Positions 44,828 to 55,591 of a stretch of DNA of 64,000 nt are shown here, one piece after another. Location of the stretch: assembly GCA_900169235.1 (NCBI GenBank), contig FWCC01000048.1, positions 124,001-188,000 of the forward strand. The letters run 5' to 3'. Each line of letters opens with the position of its first letter. The stretch's first letter is position 1. The position numbers were made by a program, and so were the translations under genes. The stretch is from Zarea fungicola. Its lineage: Eukaryota; Ascomycota; Sordariomycetes; Hypocreales; Cordycipitaceae. The notes under the pieces are model-generated. The model had not been told where the DNA came from. It saw nothing but the letters and a program-made list of their open reading frames with translations, and ran no database searches.

Positions 44828-47806
44828 ATGGACGACTTTTTTACCCAAGTTAGCACCACGTACCTCAACGGCAGAGAAGAAGCAACACAAGTCGAGCCTC
44901 GACAAAGCACGTCAAAGACAAACTCCGTCAGCATTACACTCACTAGCTTGGAAGAAGCTATTGAATCGTTAAAGAACCAGCCAAACTACGATGCATTAAC
45001 TACAACGCTGAGATATCTTTGTGACAAATCCGAGTTGCTCGCAGGCCGACCGAGCCCTCAGACCGCAGCTGTTACTCACCTGCTGGTAACTGAAATTACT
45101 CCAAATTACTGGACATTGCTGTTGGAATCTTCTTCTTCAGCATCATCTTCTAAGGGATCAGTTTCAAAAGGGGGCGATGTAGGCTTGCTGATTCGCTGTG
45201 TGAGGAATGTCACTGGACTCAATGCTATCCTCGCTCATATCAACTCACTCCTGGCGGAATTGCGCCGACGGCGAAAGGATGTTTCGCCACAAGATATTCA
45301 TCTTCACTTGCAAATTTTCCTTGATCTGACTGCGGCTGTCCTCAGAGGGCCTGATTCCATTCGTGAAATGTGGACTGCGTCCGTCAACCAGATACCAGAT
45401 GCAGCACTCAGAAAAATGCAAGCCCAAACACTGAATAGTCTGATTGCAAGCAGTCGTGTGCTTTCGGTAGCCTCGGAAGCTGCCACTGTGATAGGTCTTG
45501 AGAAAATCAAGACTGAAACCAGATTTATTGCCAACGGCGCAGACTATACCAGTTGGATCGCTACCAACATTGCAGCATGGGCAAAGACGGCGTCTGAAAC
45601 GTCTCAAGTCCAGGCTTGCTACGATATTTTTCAACGTGCTTTATCGCTTGGCTATCAAAATGCGCTCGTAAACCTGCTGATAGAAAATCTTCTGCTGCAG
45701 AATGACCTTGAACCAGCCATTTTCATACAAGTATGCTTTCATCAACCCGCGGCCTTCAAGAAGACTATGCCGATTGTTTTGGAATACTTGACGCATAAAT
45801 TCCTAAATTCCATCACTCTTCAAGACCCAGCCAACAACAAGACTATCTCGGCCGTGGCCGGTATCATTCATTCACTCATCAAAGATGACTTGGCCAGAAA
45901 ATCATTCATTGTTTCCTGGTGTACGGCGTCTTCTGGTGCCGGTCTAGGTGACGGCATCGGCATCCGCCGTGCTGTTTTGTCGGCACTGGCCACCGACAAC
46001 GATGCCATCACATCAGTGCTTGAGAAGAGCCTCAATCAATTTGGCGACCAGCTTTATATCAAGCACACTGCCATCTTACAGCAACAAGTACATACTCAAA
46101 TTTTACTACTCAGTGCTGGATATGTATCTAGGCTTTCTCCAATCAGACTCACTATGATTGTCAAATCTGGTGCTTACATGGGCACAATTTCGAATCGAAT
46201 TGCGTCCACGCAGGAACTGGCGAGGATGTTTGGCATGGTCGTTGGCGAAGCGCTATCCACGCTTGTTGACAAGGGCAAGAACAAACTTGATTTTCATATG
46301 GAAGAAATGGAAACCGTGGAGATCCAGTCACTCAAGGCCCTGACGAGCATTTCAGATACTGTCGGTCCATTTACAGACTTGCTGCTCCCGATGCAGCCTG
46401 TAGAATCCATCATATCAACCATTCCTTCACAGAAACCGACTGCCAGGCTAAGGAGAAAACCAGCTCCCAGGTCTTCCACAGCATCAAACCTACCCAAAGC
46501 AATAATTGAAGAGATTGACTCGTCCGAAGACGAGGACGATGACGATGGCTTGGTACCGTACGCCAAGGGGTCTGACCCCGAAGATTCAGATGACGACGCA
46601 GAGCTTGTACATCGCAATAAGCTGAAACCTCCCGTTTACATTCGCGATTTGATTTCTTACTTTCGCGACGTCGAAAACTACGACAAGCAAAAGCTGGCGC
46701 TGCAGACGGCACCCATCCTCGTCAGGCGGAAGGCAAACTACGGCACTGAAGTCCAGGCCCATGCCGAGGAGCTGGCGGGTATACTCGTTGGCCTGCAGGA
46801 TAAGTTTGAGCTAGACGGCTTCGGCGAGATGCAGCTGCAAGGCATGATTGCACTCATCGTTGCGCAGCCGAAGCTCATGGCACCGTGGTTTGCGCGCACC
46901 TTCTTTGAGGGCGACTACAGCTTGTCCCAGCGGACGGCTGTTCTCATCGCCGTTGGTCTGGCCAGCAGGGAGGTGGCCGGTTTCGATACGGGCACTTTTA
47001 CCTCCGCGGCCAACTTTCCGTCCAAACAGCTCCCTGAAAAGATCCAGCAGCTTTACATTGATGCCAACAACAGGGCTCAGCCGCCGGCAGCTGGTGGGAA
47101 GATGTTAAAGGCATTACCCCCAAACGCAATTGAATCCATATCTCTCGCCCTCACAGCCGAATTCCTCGCTCCCGTGACCGCGAGGGCTGCAGACGCTGCC
47201 ACAGGACCCGACGTACTTAAGCTGGAGTCCTTCACGGAGCGCCACATCAACCGTAAAAATAGCAGCACAAAGAAGAAGACTGGTGTGCGCGCCGTACTCA
47301 ACACGACAGCCGCCATCATCTCGCAGTTTTTCTTCGCGCCCTTCACGGCACACTTCCAGGCCGCGCTACAACGGTCCTCGCGCCGCCGTGTCGTGCTGAA
47401 TCCCGCCCTGTTGGCGCTGTACCTGCAGACGCTAGGCATACTCGTCAACGCCGCGGGGCCGGCGACGCTGTCACTGCCGCAGATGACGGCAGAGTTGTTG
47501 CGTCTGCTGCTGGGAGTGCGGGTGAATGTTCTTGATGATCTCAGCGCGATGAGGGGATGGCTTGCGGCCATGGCGGCGCTGCTGCATGTGCATAGCGACG
47601 ATATGCGGCGGCTTTGTGAAACCCAGTCACGGGAGCTTTTTGAGGCAAGAGTGTGGGTGGGAGGGGTGTTTATGAGGATTCGTCCTGGTGAGGTGGGGAG
47701 CGAGGAGAATGATGTGTATAGGTTGACGGCTGGCGTTTTGACTACACTGAACGACGCTTTAGAGGAATATCAGGCTTTTTTTATGGGAGAATGGGCCAAT
47801 CCTTGA
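44828..47806 (+). CDS. TEL2: Telomere length regulation protein Tel2 (TTT complex)
   Basis: Tel2 with Tti1 and Tti2 is an Hsp90 co-chaperone for PIKK kinases (TOR, ATM/ATR and others). A single exon encodes 992 aa of alpha-solenoid character. The conserved C-terminal Telo2 domain starts at about residue 600 with KPPVYIRDLISYFRD. It continues with KANYGTEVQAHAEELAGIL and QPKLMAPWFARTFFEGDYSL. An acidic Ser/Asp/Glu linker (about 563-595) precedes it, matching the CK2-phosphorylated linker that recruits the R2TP complex in homologues. The linker carries SSEDEDDDD and DPEDSDDD. The start at 44828 is the first ATG of the frame. Confidence 0.93.
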   Translation: MDDFFTQVSTTYLNGREEATQVEPRQSTSKTNSVSITLTSLEEAIESLKNQPNYDALTTTLRYLCDKSELLAGRPSPQTAAVTHLLVTEITPNYWTLLLESSSSASSSKGSVSKGGDVGLLIRCVRNVTGLNAILAHINSLLAELRRRRKDVSPQDIHLHLQIFLDLTAAVLRGPDSIREMWTASVNQIPDAALRKMQAQTLNSLIASSRVLSVASEAATVIGLEKIKTETRFIANGADYTSWIATNIAAWAKTASETSQVQACYDIFQRALSLGYQNALVNLLIENLLLQNDLEPAIFIQVCFHQPAAFKKTMPIVLEYLTHKFLNSITLQDPANNKTISAVAGIIHSLIKDDLARKSFIVSWCTASSGAGLGDGIGIRRAVLSALATDNDAITSVLEKSLNQFGDQLYIKHTAILQQQVHTQILLLSAGYVSRLSPIRLTMIVKSGAYMGTISNRIASTQELARMFGMVVGEALSTLVDKGKNKLDFHMEEMETVEIQSLKALTSISDTVGPFTDLLLPMQPVESIISTIPSQKPTARLRRKPAPRSSTASNLPKAIIEEIDSSEDEDDDDGLVPYAKGSDPEDSDDDAELVHRNKLKPPVYIRDLISYFRDVENYDKQKLALQTAPILVRRKANYGTEVQAHAEELAGILVGLQDKFELDGFGEMQLQGMIALIVAQPKLMAPWFARTFFEGDYSLSQRTAVLIAVGLASREVAGFDTGTFTSAANFPSKQLPEKIQQLYIDANNRAQPPAAGGKMLKALPPNAIESISLALTAEFLAPVTARAADAATGPDVLKLESFTERHINRKNSSTKKKTGVRAVLNTTAAIISQFFFAPFTAHFQAALQRSSRRRVVLNPALLALYLQTLGILVNAAGPATLSLPQMTAELLRLLLGVRVNVLDDLSAMRGWLAAMAALLHVHSDDMRRLCETQSRELFEARVWVGGVFMRIRPGEVGSEENDVYRLTAGVLTTLNDALEEYQAFFMGEWANP

Positions 47807-48136
47807 AAGGGAGGTGAGAAAAGCAAGCTTTTTTTTTGTAGTATGATGATTTTATGGCGTTTGGCATAAAAGGTTAAGCATGGTCCATGAATAAAAGCTT
47901 GATTTTTATGTGTGTATATATGTAAAGTACATTTTCGTCACCTTGTGCTTAATAAGTAACATGTTCCAAACTCCCACCCATCATCCTATAATGTACGCTA
48001 TTCTCCATTTCTACGTGATCCAATTGTCACAGAAAAAAAAAGACTCCTCGGTGGAAGGAAAATCAATGATAAGAATCGCAAAGCCCGGTTAATACATGCA
48101 TCTTTTTCTGTTACATGAAGATTCTGCCGCCACTTG
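47807..48136. other. Convergent 3' regions of TEL2 and the kinase gene
   Basis: AT-rich sequence, consistent with two 3' UTRs. No gene is seen. Confidence 0.55.
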
Positions 48137-50779
48137 TCAAGATGAATCGCTTGCCGGCTGTTCCATACGAATCGTGCTACCTCGCCGAATAGGCAAGCTT
48201 GATAAATAACTGTTGGCAAAGTTGAGGTGATCTCCCAGACTTATCGCCATGCGGCGCAGCTCGTGCTTGGCGGCATCGGTATGCGCCTGACCCTGTAGCA
48301 CCTGCGGCGCCGGCGCGTCGGGGAGTGCCGGGAACCCAGCCACCGAGTCCACCGACGAGGCCTGCGAGAGGGACCGCTGCTGGGCAAACACTGACTGCAT
48401 CGACGGCGAGGGGAAGCCGAAGCTGCCGGGGGCAGGGTTGACGAGGGCCGTCTGCGGCGGCGTCGTGGACTCTGGATCGGTGTCGGCAAAGTCGCTCAGC
48501 GAGTACGGTCGGGCGTTAGCGTTGGCGCTGGCACGCCCGCTGCTGCCGTTGCTAAGAGGCTGTTGGTCGCTCGAGGTGGAAGCGTCTCGTTGGTGGCTGC
48601 TAAATTTGTCGTCGACCGTCGTCATGGACAGGTCGCGTTGGTGGGTGAACTTGTCATCCATGGTATTCACGGACTCGTGTCCGCTCGCAAAGGAAAATTC
48701 GGAGCCGTCGGAGACGTAGATAGACGGCTCCCGTGTGGAAGGGGGCATGATGTAGAGGGAGGCATGCTTTTCCAGCTCAAAGGGATTGGCGCCACCCATT
48801 TCGGAACCACTAATTGAACCGACATCAGAGTGCGACGTCGATGGCCGCGTTACGTCCATCATGGGGTCCATCATTGGGTCGGCAAAGCTCATATCGAGAT
48901 CAATAAGGGAGCCTACCGAGGCTCTGTTATCAAAATGGTCATGCGTGCCAGCTGCCATGTCGTGGAATCCCGCAGAGGGTAAGACGGGCTCTGTCGGGCG
49001 GTGGACCAATGCTGGTCGGCCGCCGCCAGAATCTGGAGCGGGTGGCGGCGTATTGTTAAAGGGAAATCGAAAGACCTCAGGGTTGGCGGACGCAGGCGGG
49101 GCCGCCATGGTAGGAAACTTCCAATCCTGTGTCCTGCGGTTGTTAGCGCTGAGGTCGGCGGGATCGCTGAGAGGGCCTTGGGAGAAGTGTGAATCGATAA
49201 ATTCGTAGTCGAGGGACGCCCGCGAGTCGCCGGCTCGCGCTTCGCCAACTCGTAGCGTCGCCATGTCAACAAATTGTGACAAATCACTGCCATGCAAAGA
49301 GGCATCCAGGTCAATCAGTGATTCTCGCACATCCGCTGCCTGGGCATTGGCATCCCGCAATGGTAGATCGGACACATTCCCACCTGCGGCTCCTGTCGCC
49401 AGCTGTACAGGTGCAGGTTGAAGCATTCGGCCATAATATGCTCTGGAGTTATCTTCGTAATTAGAAAGCGTATTGGGATCAAAGATCTTTTCCAGGGGTG
49501 CCTTGAACGCCGCGAGCTGTTGTGGTGGTGGGCGACGCCTTGACTTGGGCTTCTGCGGTCGGGCCGTATCGAAGTCGGGCAGATCTGGCGGCTGTATAAA
49601 CTCGACATCAGATCCATACACATCATACACATCCTGCGCATCGCCATCATCCAGAACCTCTTGGTCAAATGCTGCAGTCGTACTAAAGTTCCATTCTTCG
49701 TTTGCCATGGCAGCGGGCGACAGGTCAGCTAAACCTTGGGCGCCACCAGCAGAGAAGAGCGAGCGACGGTCTCCTCCTTGTGCTTCCCATAGTTTAAAGG
49801 CTCGCACTAAGTGTGCAAGGCCTGATGTTGGATACTGCTCTTCAGTTTTGAATATATATCTGTGTCTCTGTATTTGTTCAATGGTTGGGCGCTTGCTTGT
49901 GTCATGCTGAAGACAGTACGCAACAAGGTCTTTTAGTCCTGTTGAGTAGTCGCCTTCAAGGCGGGGACTATGCTGTTTCAGATGCGTGCCAAGCTTTGAA
50001 AAGTCCATTCCAAACGAAACATTTGGAGGCAGTCCAGAAGCAATTTCATAGATCATGGAACCAAAGGCCCAGATGTCGACTTCAGTACCATACGAGGCTC
50101 GCTCCTCGAAAAGTTCTGGGGCCATCCAATGGGGTGTACCAATAAATGTTGTTCGCTTGTCAAATTTGGTCTCGATGACACCGGCAACACCGAAGTCACA
50201 GAGCTGAACATCCCCTACCTCTGTGATGAGAACATTGGCGCACTTGAGATCTCGATGAATAATGCCCTGGCTATGGACCCAATGGATGGCCTCTGCAACC
50301 TCGCGAACGATGGGGATAATCCATTTCTCCTGCAGCCCGCCAGGGGCAGTTGGCCTCATCAGAGTTGCCACACTTCCTCCAGCGCAGTACTCGGTAACCA
50401 TCCACATTGACTGGCCGACGGGTAAGGCTTCAATGACAGTGTTGACATTTTTGGCACCGCTATCGCTTAGTCGCTGCAGCGCATTGATTTCTTTTAGCAA
50501 ATCACTGTAGGTATCAGCCAATTTTGGGTTCACTGTGTCGCCCTCCTCAATGTCGATGATTTTGATGGCAACAAGACGGCCGGTGGCCAGGGCCTTCGCC
50601 TTGTAGACACGACCAAAACTTCCCTTGCCAATGAGCTCAGACAGCTGGTACTGAGGGATCTCCTTTCCTGTTTTTTTACAGCTTTCGATGACCGCTTTCT
50701 GCATTTTCTTGGCATCTTCAAAGGCCTTTTGCTTGGTTGCCGAGTAGTCAGGGCCTCTGACTTGCAGTGAGGCCATCAT
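48137..50779 (-). CDS. Ste20-family germinal-centre protein kinase
   Basis: A single exon of 880 aa. The kinase domain spans residues about 44-310: Gly loop GKGSFGRVYK (51-60), ATP lysine Lys73 in VAIKII, HRDLK with Asp177, and DFG (195-197). GTPHWMAPE (214-222) is the Ste20/germinal-centre signature. About 43 residues precede the kinase and form a charged helix (KAFEDAKKMQKAVIESCKK). The C-terminal 570 residues are disordered, rich in Ser, Pro and Asp. Fungal germinal-centre kinases (POD6/Nak1, SID1, MST1, Don3) act upstream of NDR kinases in polarity and septation; I cannot tell which orthologue this is. Two adjacent ATGs (50779 and 50776) compete as start; the upstream frame has no ATG. 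Confidence 0.92.
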   Translation of the reverse strand: MMASLQVRGPDYSATKQKAFEDAKKMQKAVIESCKKTGKEIPQYQLSELIGKGSFGRVYKAKALATGRLVAIKIIDIEEGDTVNPKLADTYSDLLKEINALQRLSDSGAKNVNTVIEALPVGQSMWMVTEYCAGGSVATLMRPTAPGGLQEKWIIPIVREVAEAIHWVHSQGIIHRDLKCANVLITEVGDVQLCDFGVAGVIETKFDKRTTFIGTPHWMAPELFEERASYGTEVDIWAFGSMIYEIASGLPPNVSFGMDFSKLGTHLKQHSPRLEGDYSTGLKDLVAYCLQHDTSKRPTIEQIQRHRYIFKTEEQYPTSGLAHLVRAFKLWEAQGGDRRSLFSAGGAQGLADLSPAAMANEEWNFSTTAAFDQEVLDDGDAQDVYDVYGSDVEFIQPPDLPDFDTARPQKPKSRRRPPPQQLAAFKAPLEKIFDPNTLSNYEDNSRAYYGRMLQPAPVQLATGAAGGNVSDLPLRDANAQAADVRESLIDLDASLHGSDLSQFVDMATLRVGEARAGDSRASLDYEFIDSHFSQGPLSDPADLSANNRRTQDWKFPTMAAPPASANPEVFRFPFNNTPPPAPDSGGGRPALVHRPTEPVLPSAGFHDMAAGTHDHFDNRASVGSLIDLDMSFADPMMDPMMDVTRPSTSHSDVGSISGSEMGGANPFELEKHASLYIMPPSTREPSIYVSDGSEFSFASGHESVNTMDDKFTHQRDLSMTTVDDKFSSHQRDASTSSDQQPLSNGSSGRASANANARPYSLSDFADTDPESTTPPQTALVNPAPGSFGFPSPSMQSVFAQQRSLSQASSVDSVAGFPALPDAPAPQVLQGQAHTDAAKHELRRMAISLGDHLNFANSYLSSLPIRRGSTIRMEQPASDSS

Positions 50780-51272
50780 GGTAAAAGTCGGGTCCAGCCT
50801 TGGGTAGGCGGGGATACCAGCGGCAAATTCAGTCGTCAATATGCGATGCAAGCTATATGCATAATTCACATCATTTCTCCGGGACGGCTTATTTCATGCA
50901 CTTTGCCGTTTGTCCAGCGTTTGTCTGATGCTGTACGGGATGAAGGCATAACGAGAAGCCAGGTCTCGAAACCAGGGGAGAGGTAAAGGTCCAAGACGCG
51001 ACAGCGAGGTTTAGCCGGTGAGCCCAGATGCCGCCCAGATACTAACTGGGATGGATGTACAATTTGGCCGGGCGGCTAGCAGCCCAGATTTACAGGGGCT
51101 GCCGTAGTGGATGCAGCCCCTGGTTACTACAGTGGCAAGTGGGTGTAAGCAAGTTTTGTATTGACCTATGGGCAGCGAGAAAAACGGCAAATCTAGATTA
51201 GAGACGCTTGTAAGATTTTAAAGCAGCGGTTACTGGTATTATACGGAAGGAGTGCATCTACTAGGTCATGGT
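50780..51272. other. Promoter of the kinase gene and 3' region of the DUF7053 gene
   Basis: There are 493 bases without a supported ORF. It starts with an ATG-less extension of the kinase frame, which is probably 5' UTR. Confidence 0.5.
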
Positions 51273-51857
51273 TTATCCTGCAAGCTCCTTTTGTGCCAGC
51301 GCCATCATGGAGGCATGAATATCTTTCCAGCCCGACTCCGACATGGACTTGACTGTGCCCACGAGGAGTCGCGATGCTGTAATGACCTGCTCTTCCACCA
51401 GCTCAGCTTTCCCGTCCTCTGTTTGACGAGTAACCCAAAGCGACTCCATGACGACGCTCATGGGGCTTCGGATGCGGACAAAGACACCGTGCTCAACATT
51501 GAGAAACTCGTAGGTGCTCACGACATCCGAGTCCCATAGCCCTGCCGGGAGCGTGTGTACTTTGTCAGTAACCTTGTAGCAGTCTGGCTCGCCCGTGGCC
51601 GTGACACCACGATCCTCGGGAATCGTGGGCACTGGGTCTTGTGGGGTAGGGATGGACTCGTATTTTGCCATGTGCGGGTTATGCCTGAGATAATTCACAT
51701 GGTTCTGCAGTCCTTCTACCAGCTTGGATGCGGGGATACCCTCGGGCACAGGTGACACATGCAGCAGCGTGGTGCTGGTTGAGAACCCTGGAGTGGCGGG
51801 ATGGTAAGTTGAGGGGCAATACTTGCAGCTCGAGAGAGCGACAAACTCACAAGACAT
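51273..51857 (-). CDS. DUF7053-like protein
   Basis: I read exons 51857-51851 and 51787-51273 with a 63-nt GT-AG intron (GTGAGT...CCAG), giving 173 aa starting MSWFSTSTTLLHVSPVPEG. The intron length is a multiple of three and has no stop. Unspliced RNA would give 194 aa with an inserted Cys-rich stretch. The pattern of an N-terminal STTLLHVSPVPEGI strand, a helix with HVNYLRHNPHM, a TDKVHTLPAGLWDSDV strand and a closing amphipathic helix resembles the START-like fungal DUF7053 family. That family has no known function. There is no signal peptide or membrane segment. It is divergent with PSO2, 810 bases apart. Confidence 0.75.
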   Translation of the reverse strand: MSCEFVALSSCKYCPSTYHPATPGFSTSTTLLHVSPVPEGIPASKLVEGLQNHVNYLRHNPHMAKYESIPTPQDPVPTIPEDRGVTATGEPDCYKVTDKVHTLPAGLWDSDVVSTYEFLNVEHGVFVRIRSPMSVVMESLWVTRQTEDGKAELVEEQVITASRLLVGTVKSMSESGWKDIHASMMALAQKELAG

Positions 51858-52667
51858 GATCGTGTAGACGTAGAGAAGACACTCTGGGTATGGAAAGGCT
51901 GTATGAGCTTCAGTATGGGGTTGGAGGATGGATAATGAAAGCGAGCAAAGTGTCCTTGTCGTCGTCCGCAAACCTTGAGCATGTACCCTCAGCATTCAAC
52001 CACGGAGTAGTTTCATCCGGTCCTCACTGCACGCTAGTGATGCAAGCCACTTGCCCATGTGTTCAAGTATTGGCCAGGTGTGTTGGGAAGTTGAATTGAT
52101 GCATTATTTTCTCGGGCGGTATTTCAGATGGATATGAATCAACCAACTTTGCCAGAGACATAAGGTACTTGCCAGATAGGTACATATACAGGTGCAAAGC
52201 AAGGTATTAGACGGGGCAGCTATTGAAAGCACAGGTCCAGTAGTTCAGCACGGCGCGCAAGCTATGGAGTCGTTCGCCAAATTTAGAGTCGCTGTAGCGG
52301 AAAGCTTCAGAGCTAACCAGCGCCAATCAGCGAGCTCCAGGCCGCTGCCAGATTCGCCCATTTAACGCCACCAGCAGCTGACCATGTGACTTCGCGACGT
52401 TGTACATCAACCCCAGCGCGCTACCTCGACGTGACATTTTTCCAGTCTCCCCACTACGTCAATTAACGGTCCTTGCGAATACGACAACTGCAATAACTCG
52501 CACATTTCTATCTGTACTACACTACAGCTACTGTCTCAAGAATACATCCCCCGGGCCTTCTCCCATCAGCTGCGGATGGCTATTCGTTTCCAAGATGCTC
52601 CCAGGCGATTACACTTTATAACCCAACATAAACTCCAATCCATCTACCATAAAAGGCTACCGCCAAA
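51858..52667. other. Divergent promoter region DUF7053/PSO2
   Basis: There are 810 bases without a supported gene. No distinctive element is seen. Confidence 0.5.
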
Positions 52668-55262
52668 ATGGTCGCCTTGACGAATAGAAATCGGACTACG
52701 ACGCCTAGAAAGCCGTTTGCAATGGTCCAAACAAACAAAAAGCCTTCGAAACCGAATGCCAGTATTCTCAATTTCTTCCAGAAGGCTGGGAAGCATGAAA
52801 GCTCTCTCTTCGTCGGTGCTGTTTCTGAACCTGCTACAGCTGCCGCCACAGCCGGTGCCCAGGTCGATGCAGACCAAGATATATACAGTCTCAATGGCCA
52901 AGACCGCTCAGTGGAATTGGAATCGCCAAGCAAAAGACGAAAGGTCAGTGAAAATGGGCACACGGCTGTGCAAGGCTCTCCGACCAACCCTGCAACCGCT
53001 CCATCCCCACCAGCAGTGAAGGCAAAGTCCAAGTTAATATCTCCGTTTATCCTGGACTCTGATGATGAGGATGATCCGGCTACGCCAAGCAATTCTCGAT
53101 CTATATTCAATCCAATAAACAACAATGACACGAAGTCGCCTAGTAAGGAACTTACAAGTTTCGACAGCAAAGCGGCACCAGAAACAACCACCGCCGAAGC
53201 TGGCATAGAGACCACCCAGGATTGTGATTTACAACCCCTCTCTACCATAACAGGCGATCCTCCTAATCTTCTCCACGAGACTACAAGCAATAAATTCCAA
53301 ACTAGCGACGACTTTGACGACATGGCCGACCTTGACATGGACGCTTTCCAAGGCGATGAAATGCGCGAATGGCGGTTTATGAAAGAGCAAGCCCGCCTAG
53401 AAGCCGAAGAATCCGGTGATATGACGCTCTTCAATGAGACCTTTGGGGACGACCCGTTTCAGGAAGACACAGCTGCCGATTCATGTCCCATTTGTGCCGG
53501 CAGCCTTGTCGGGGTCTCGGAAGATGAGGCGACTCGGCATGTAAATTCTTGTTTGGATGGCAACCCAACCCCTCTGCCGACAGTTTCAGAGCCACCAAAG
53601 ATGCCACAGGAAAGTGTACCGGTGGGAGAGCATGGAGAGCATGGGGAGGTGGAGGCGGCGCAAGTCGGCAAGCGCTTCATGCGAGCTGCTGTACCACGCC
53701 CCGGCCAGGCCAATCCTTTCGATCTTACAGGGCAGCAGCCTAATTCCAAATCGGCATTCTCCCAACTCATGTCGAATAATGCTGAAGATTCAGCCTGGTC
53801 AATTGCCGCTGCTGCTGAAAACGCCTCCCGCGGCCGGCCGGCTTACATGCGAACATGTCCATTCTACAAGATTATGCCTGGATTCTCCATTTGCGTCGAC
53901 GCCTTCCGCTACGGGGCCGTTCAGGACTGCAAAGCATACTTTCTCAGCCACTTTCATAGTGATCACTACATTGGACTAACTGCAAACTGGACGCACGGTC
54001 CAATATACTGTAGTCAGGTCACTGGGAGTTTGGTGAGGAATCAGCTACGTACTGCCGCTAAATGGGTCGTCGAGCTGGAATTTGACAAGGAGTACGATGT
54101 TCCCGGCACAAATGGTGCCAAAGTCACAATGATATCGGCAAACCACTGTCCCGGCAGCTCCATGTTCGTCTTTGAAAAGGTGGTGGGCGAGAGGCACAAC
54201 AAGAGCATAAAAAGAATTCTTCATTGTGGAGATTTTCGAGCATGTTCTGATCATGTCCAACATCCCCTACTAAGACCAGAGGTGGCTGATGCCGTTTCTG
54301 GCAAACTCAGAAGGCAAAAAATCGACATCTGCTACCTCGACACCACATATCTAAACCCCCGATATTCGTTTCCGCCGCAAAACGATGTCATTCGAGCATG
54401 CGCTGATTTATGCGCCAAGATGTCGGCAGATCCCAATTGCAAAGACGACATATGGGACACGGCGAAAAAGGAGGCGGGCAAGACTGTCAGCAAGTACTTT
54501 GAGAGCAAACCGCCAGCAGCAGAGTCAGAAAACGCGCGGCCCAGTCATAAGCCTGGTCAGCGTGTGCTAGTCATATGTGGAACCTATTCGATTGGCAAAG
54601 AGAGAATCTGCGTTGCCATTGCCAAAGCCCTGGGCACGAAAATCTTTGCTTCGCCGGCCAAGATCAAACTGTGCAAGCAGCTGGGCGACCCGGAACTCAC
54701 GGCTCTCCTCACATCAGACCCCATTGATGCGCAGGTCCACATGCAGATGCTCATGGAGATTCGCGCCGAGACGCTGCAGGAATACCTGAACAGCCACAAG
54801 CCACATTTTACCCGCATCGTGGGACTGCGGCCCTCTGGCTGGAACTTTCGCCCGACAAACAGCAAGAGTGCGGGTGCCAATACCACACCGTCCTTGGTCC
54901 CGACACATCAGCTTCTGCACAGCAAGAGCTGGCGGACTCGGTTTGGCGCGGCAGACTTTGTGCCACAGAGGGGCAGCACGAAGGAGGCCATGTGTTTTGG
55001 GGTTCCGTACTCGGAGCACAGCAGTTTTCGAGAGCTGGCCCTGTTTCTCATGAGTTTGCGAATCGACAAGGTCATCCCTACCGTGAATGTCGGCAGCGAC
55101 CAATCGCGAAAGAGGATGAAAGGATGGATAGACAGATGGCAGACGGAAAGACGCAAGGGCGGCTTGGTGCAACCATTGGTTGAAGGACAGGATGACCCTG
55201 ACAAACTCAAGATTGCCCTATGGGATGGGAAAACGAGCAGTGGTGGCGGTGCTTGGTGGTGA
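52668..55262 (+). CDS. PSO2: DNA interstrand-crosslink repair nuclease Pso2/Snm1
   Basis: Pso2 is a 5'-3' exonuclease of the metallo-beta-lactamase/beta-CASP group, needed to process interstrand crosslinks in the nucleus. A single exon gives 864 aa. SILNFFQKAG (about residues 32-41) resembles a PCNA-interacting peptide. A UBZ4-type zinc finger is at about 271-298 (DSCPICAG, then RHVNSC). The nuclease core begins at about 395 with FSICVDAFRYGAV. SHFHSDHY (427-434) is the HxHxDH metal motif. ANHCPGSSMFVFE and HCGDFRACSDH supply further ligands. The C-terminal DRMBL domain includes VPYSEHSSFRELALF. Start at 52668 is the first ATG. No introns are needed. Confidence 0.95.
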   Translation: MVALTNRNRTTTPRKPFAMVQTNKKPSKPNASILNFFQKAGKHESSLFVGAVSEPATAAATAGAQVDADQDIYSLNGQDRSVELESPSKRRKVSENGHTAVQGSPTNPATAPSPPAVKAKSKLISPFILDSDDEDDPATPSNSRSIFNPINNNDTKSPSKELTSFDSKAAPETTTAEAGIETTQDCDLQPLSTITGDPPNLLHETTSNKFQTSDDFDDMADLDMDAFQGDEMREWRFMKEQARLEAEESGDMTLFNETFGDDPFQEDTAADSCPICAGSLVGVSEDEATRHVNSCLDGNPTPLPTVSEPPKMPQESVPVGEHGEHGEVEAAQVGKRFMRAAVPRPGQANPFDLTGQQPNSKSAFSQLMSNNAEDSAWSIAAAAENASRGRPAYMRTCPFYKIMPGFSICVDAFRYGAVQDCKAYFLSHFHSDHYIGLTANWTHGPIYCSQVTGSLVRNQLRTAAKWVVELEFDKEYDVPGTNGAKVTMISANHCPGSSMFVFEKVVGERHNKSIKRILHCGDFRACSDHVQHPLLRPEVADAVSGKLRRQKIDICYLDTTYLNPRYSFPPQNDVIRACADLCAKMSADPNCKDDIWDTAKKEAGKTVSKYFESKPPAAESENARPSHKPGQRVLVICGTYSIGKERICVAIAKALGTKIFASPAKIKLCKQLGDPELTALLTSDPIDAQVHMQMLMEIRAETLQEYLNSHKPHFTRIVGLRPSGWNFRPTNSKSAGANTTPSLVPTHQLLHSKSWRTRFGAADFVPQRGSTKEAMCFGVPYSEHSSFRELALFLMSLRIDKVIPTVNVGSDQSRKRMKGWIDRWQTERRKGGLVQPLVEGQDDPDKLKIALWDGKTSSGGGAWW

Positions 55263-55591
55263 GAAACTACTTCAAACACGTTATGCTACGGCATTGTTTC
55301 ACTGGTTGCTCCTTCAGGCATTCCCTATCTTTGGGGGGCATTTAAATTTTGTATTCCAAAGTGTATATACCTTTTCTGTAACTCCTTACGAACCCATCAT
55401 AGCGCAACATACAAAGCCAAGTCATGAATCATGGTTTTTTTATCTTTCTTCATGATCAAGCGCCATTTTCATTTGAACCAGCTGCCACGTTCTCATCATG
55501 TATAGTAGACCGGTTCCGGCAAATTAAGTCTTTAAATAGAAAAACAAACAGCTTACTTGTTCACAAGACTCCTTTCTTGGGTACATTTTTA
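55263..55591. other. Convergent 3' regions of PSO2 and LSM2
   Basis: T-rich sequence with no gene. Confidence 0.55.
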
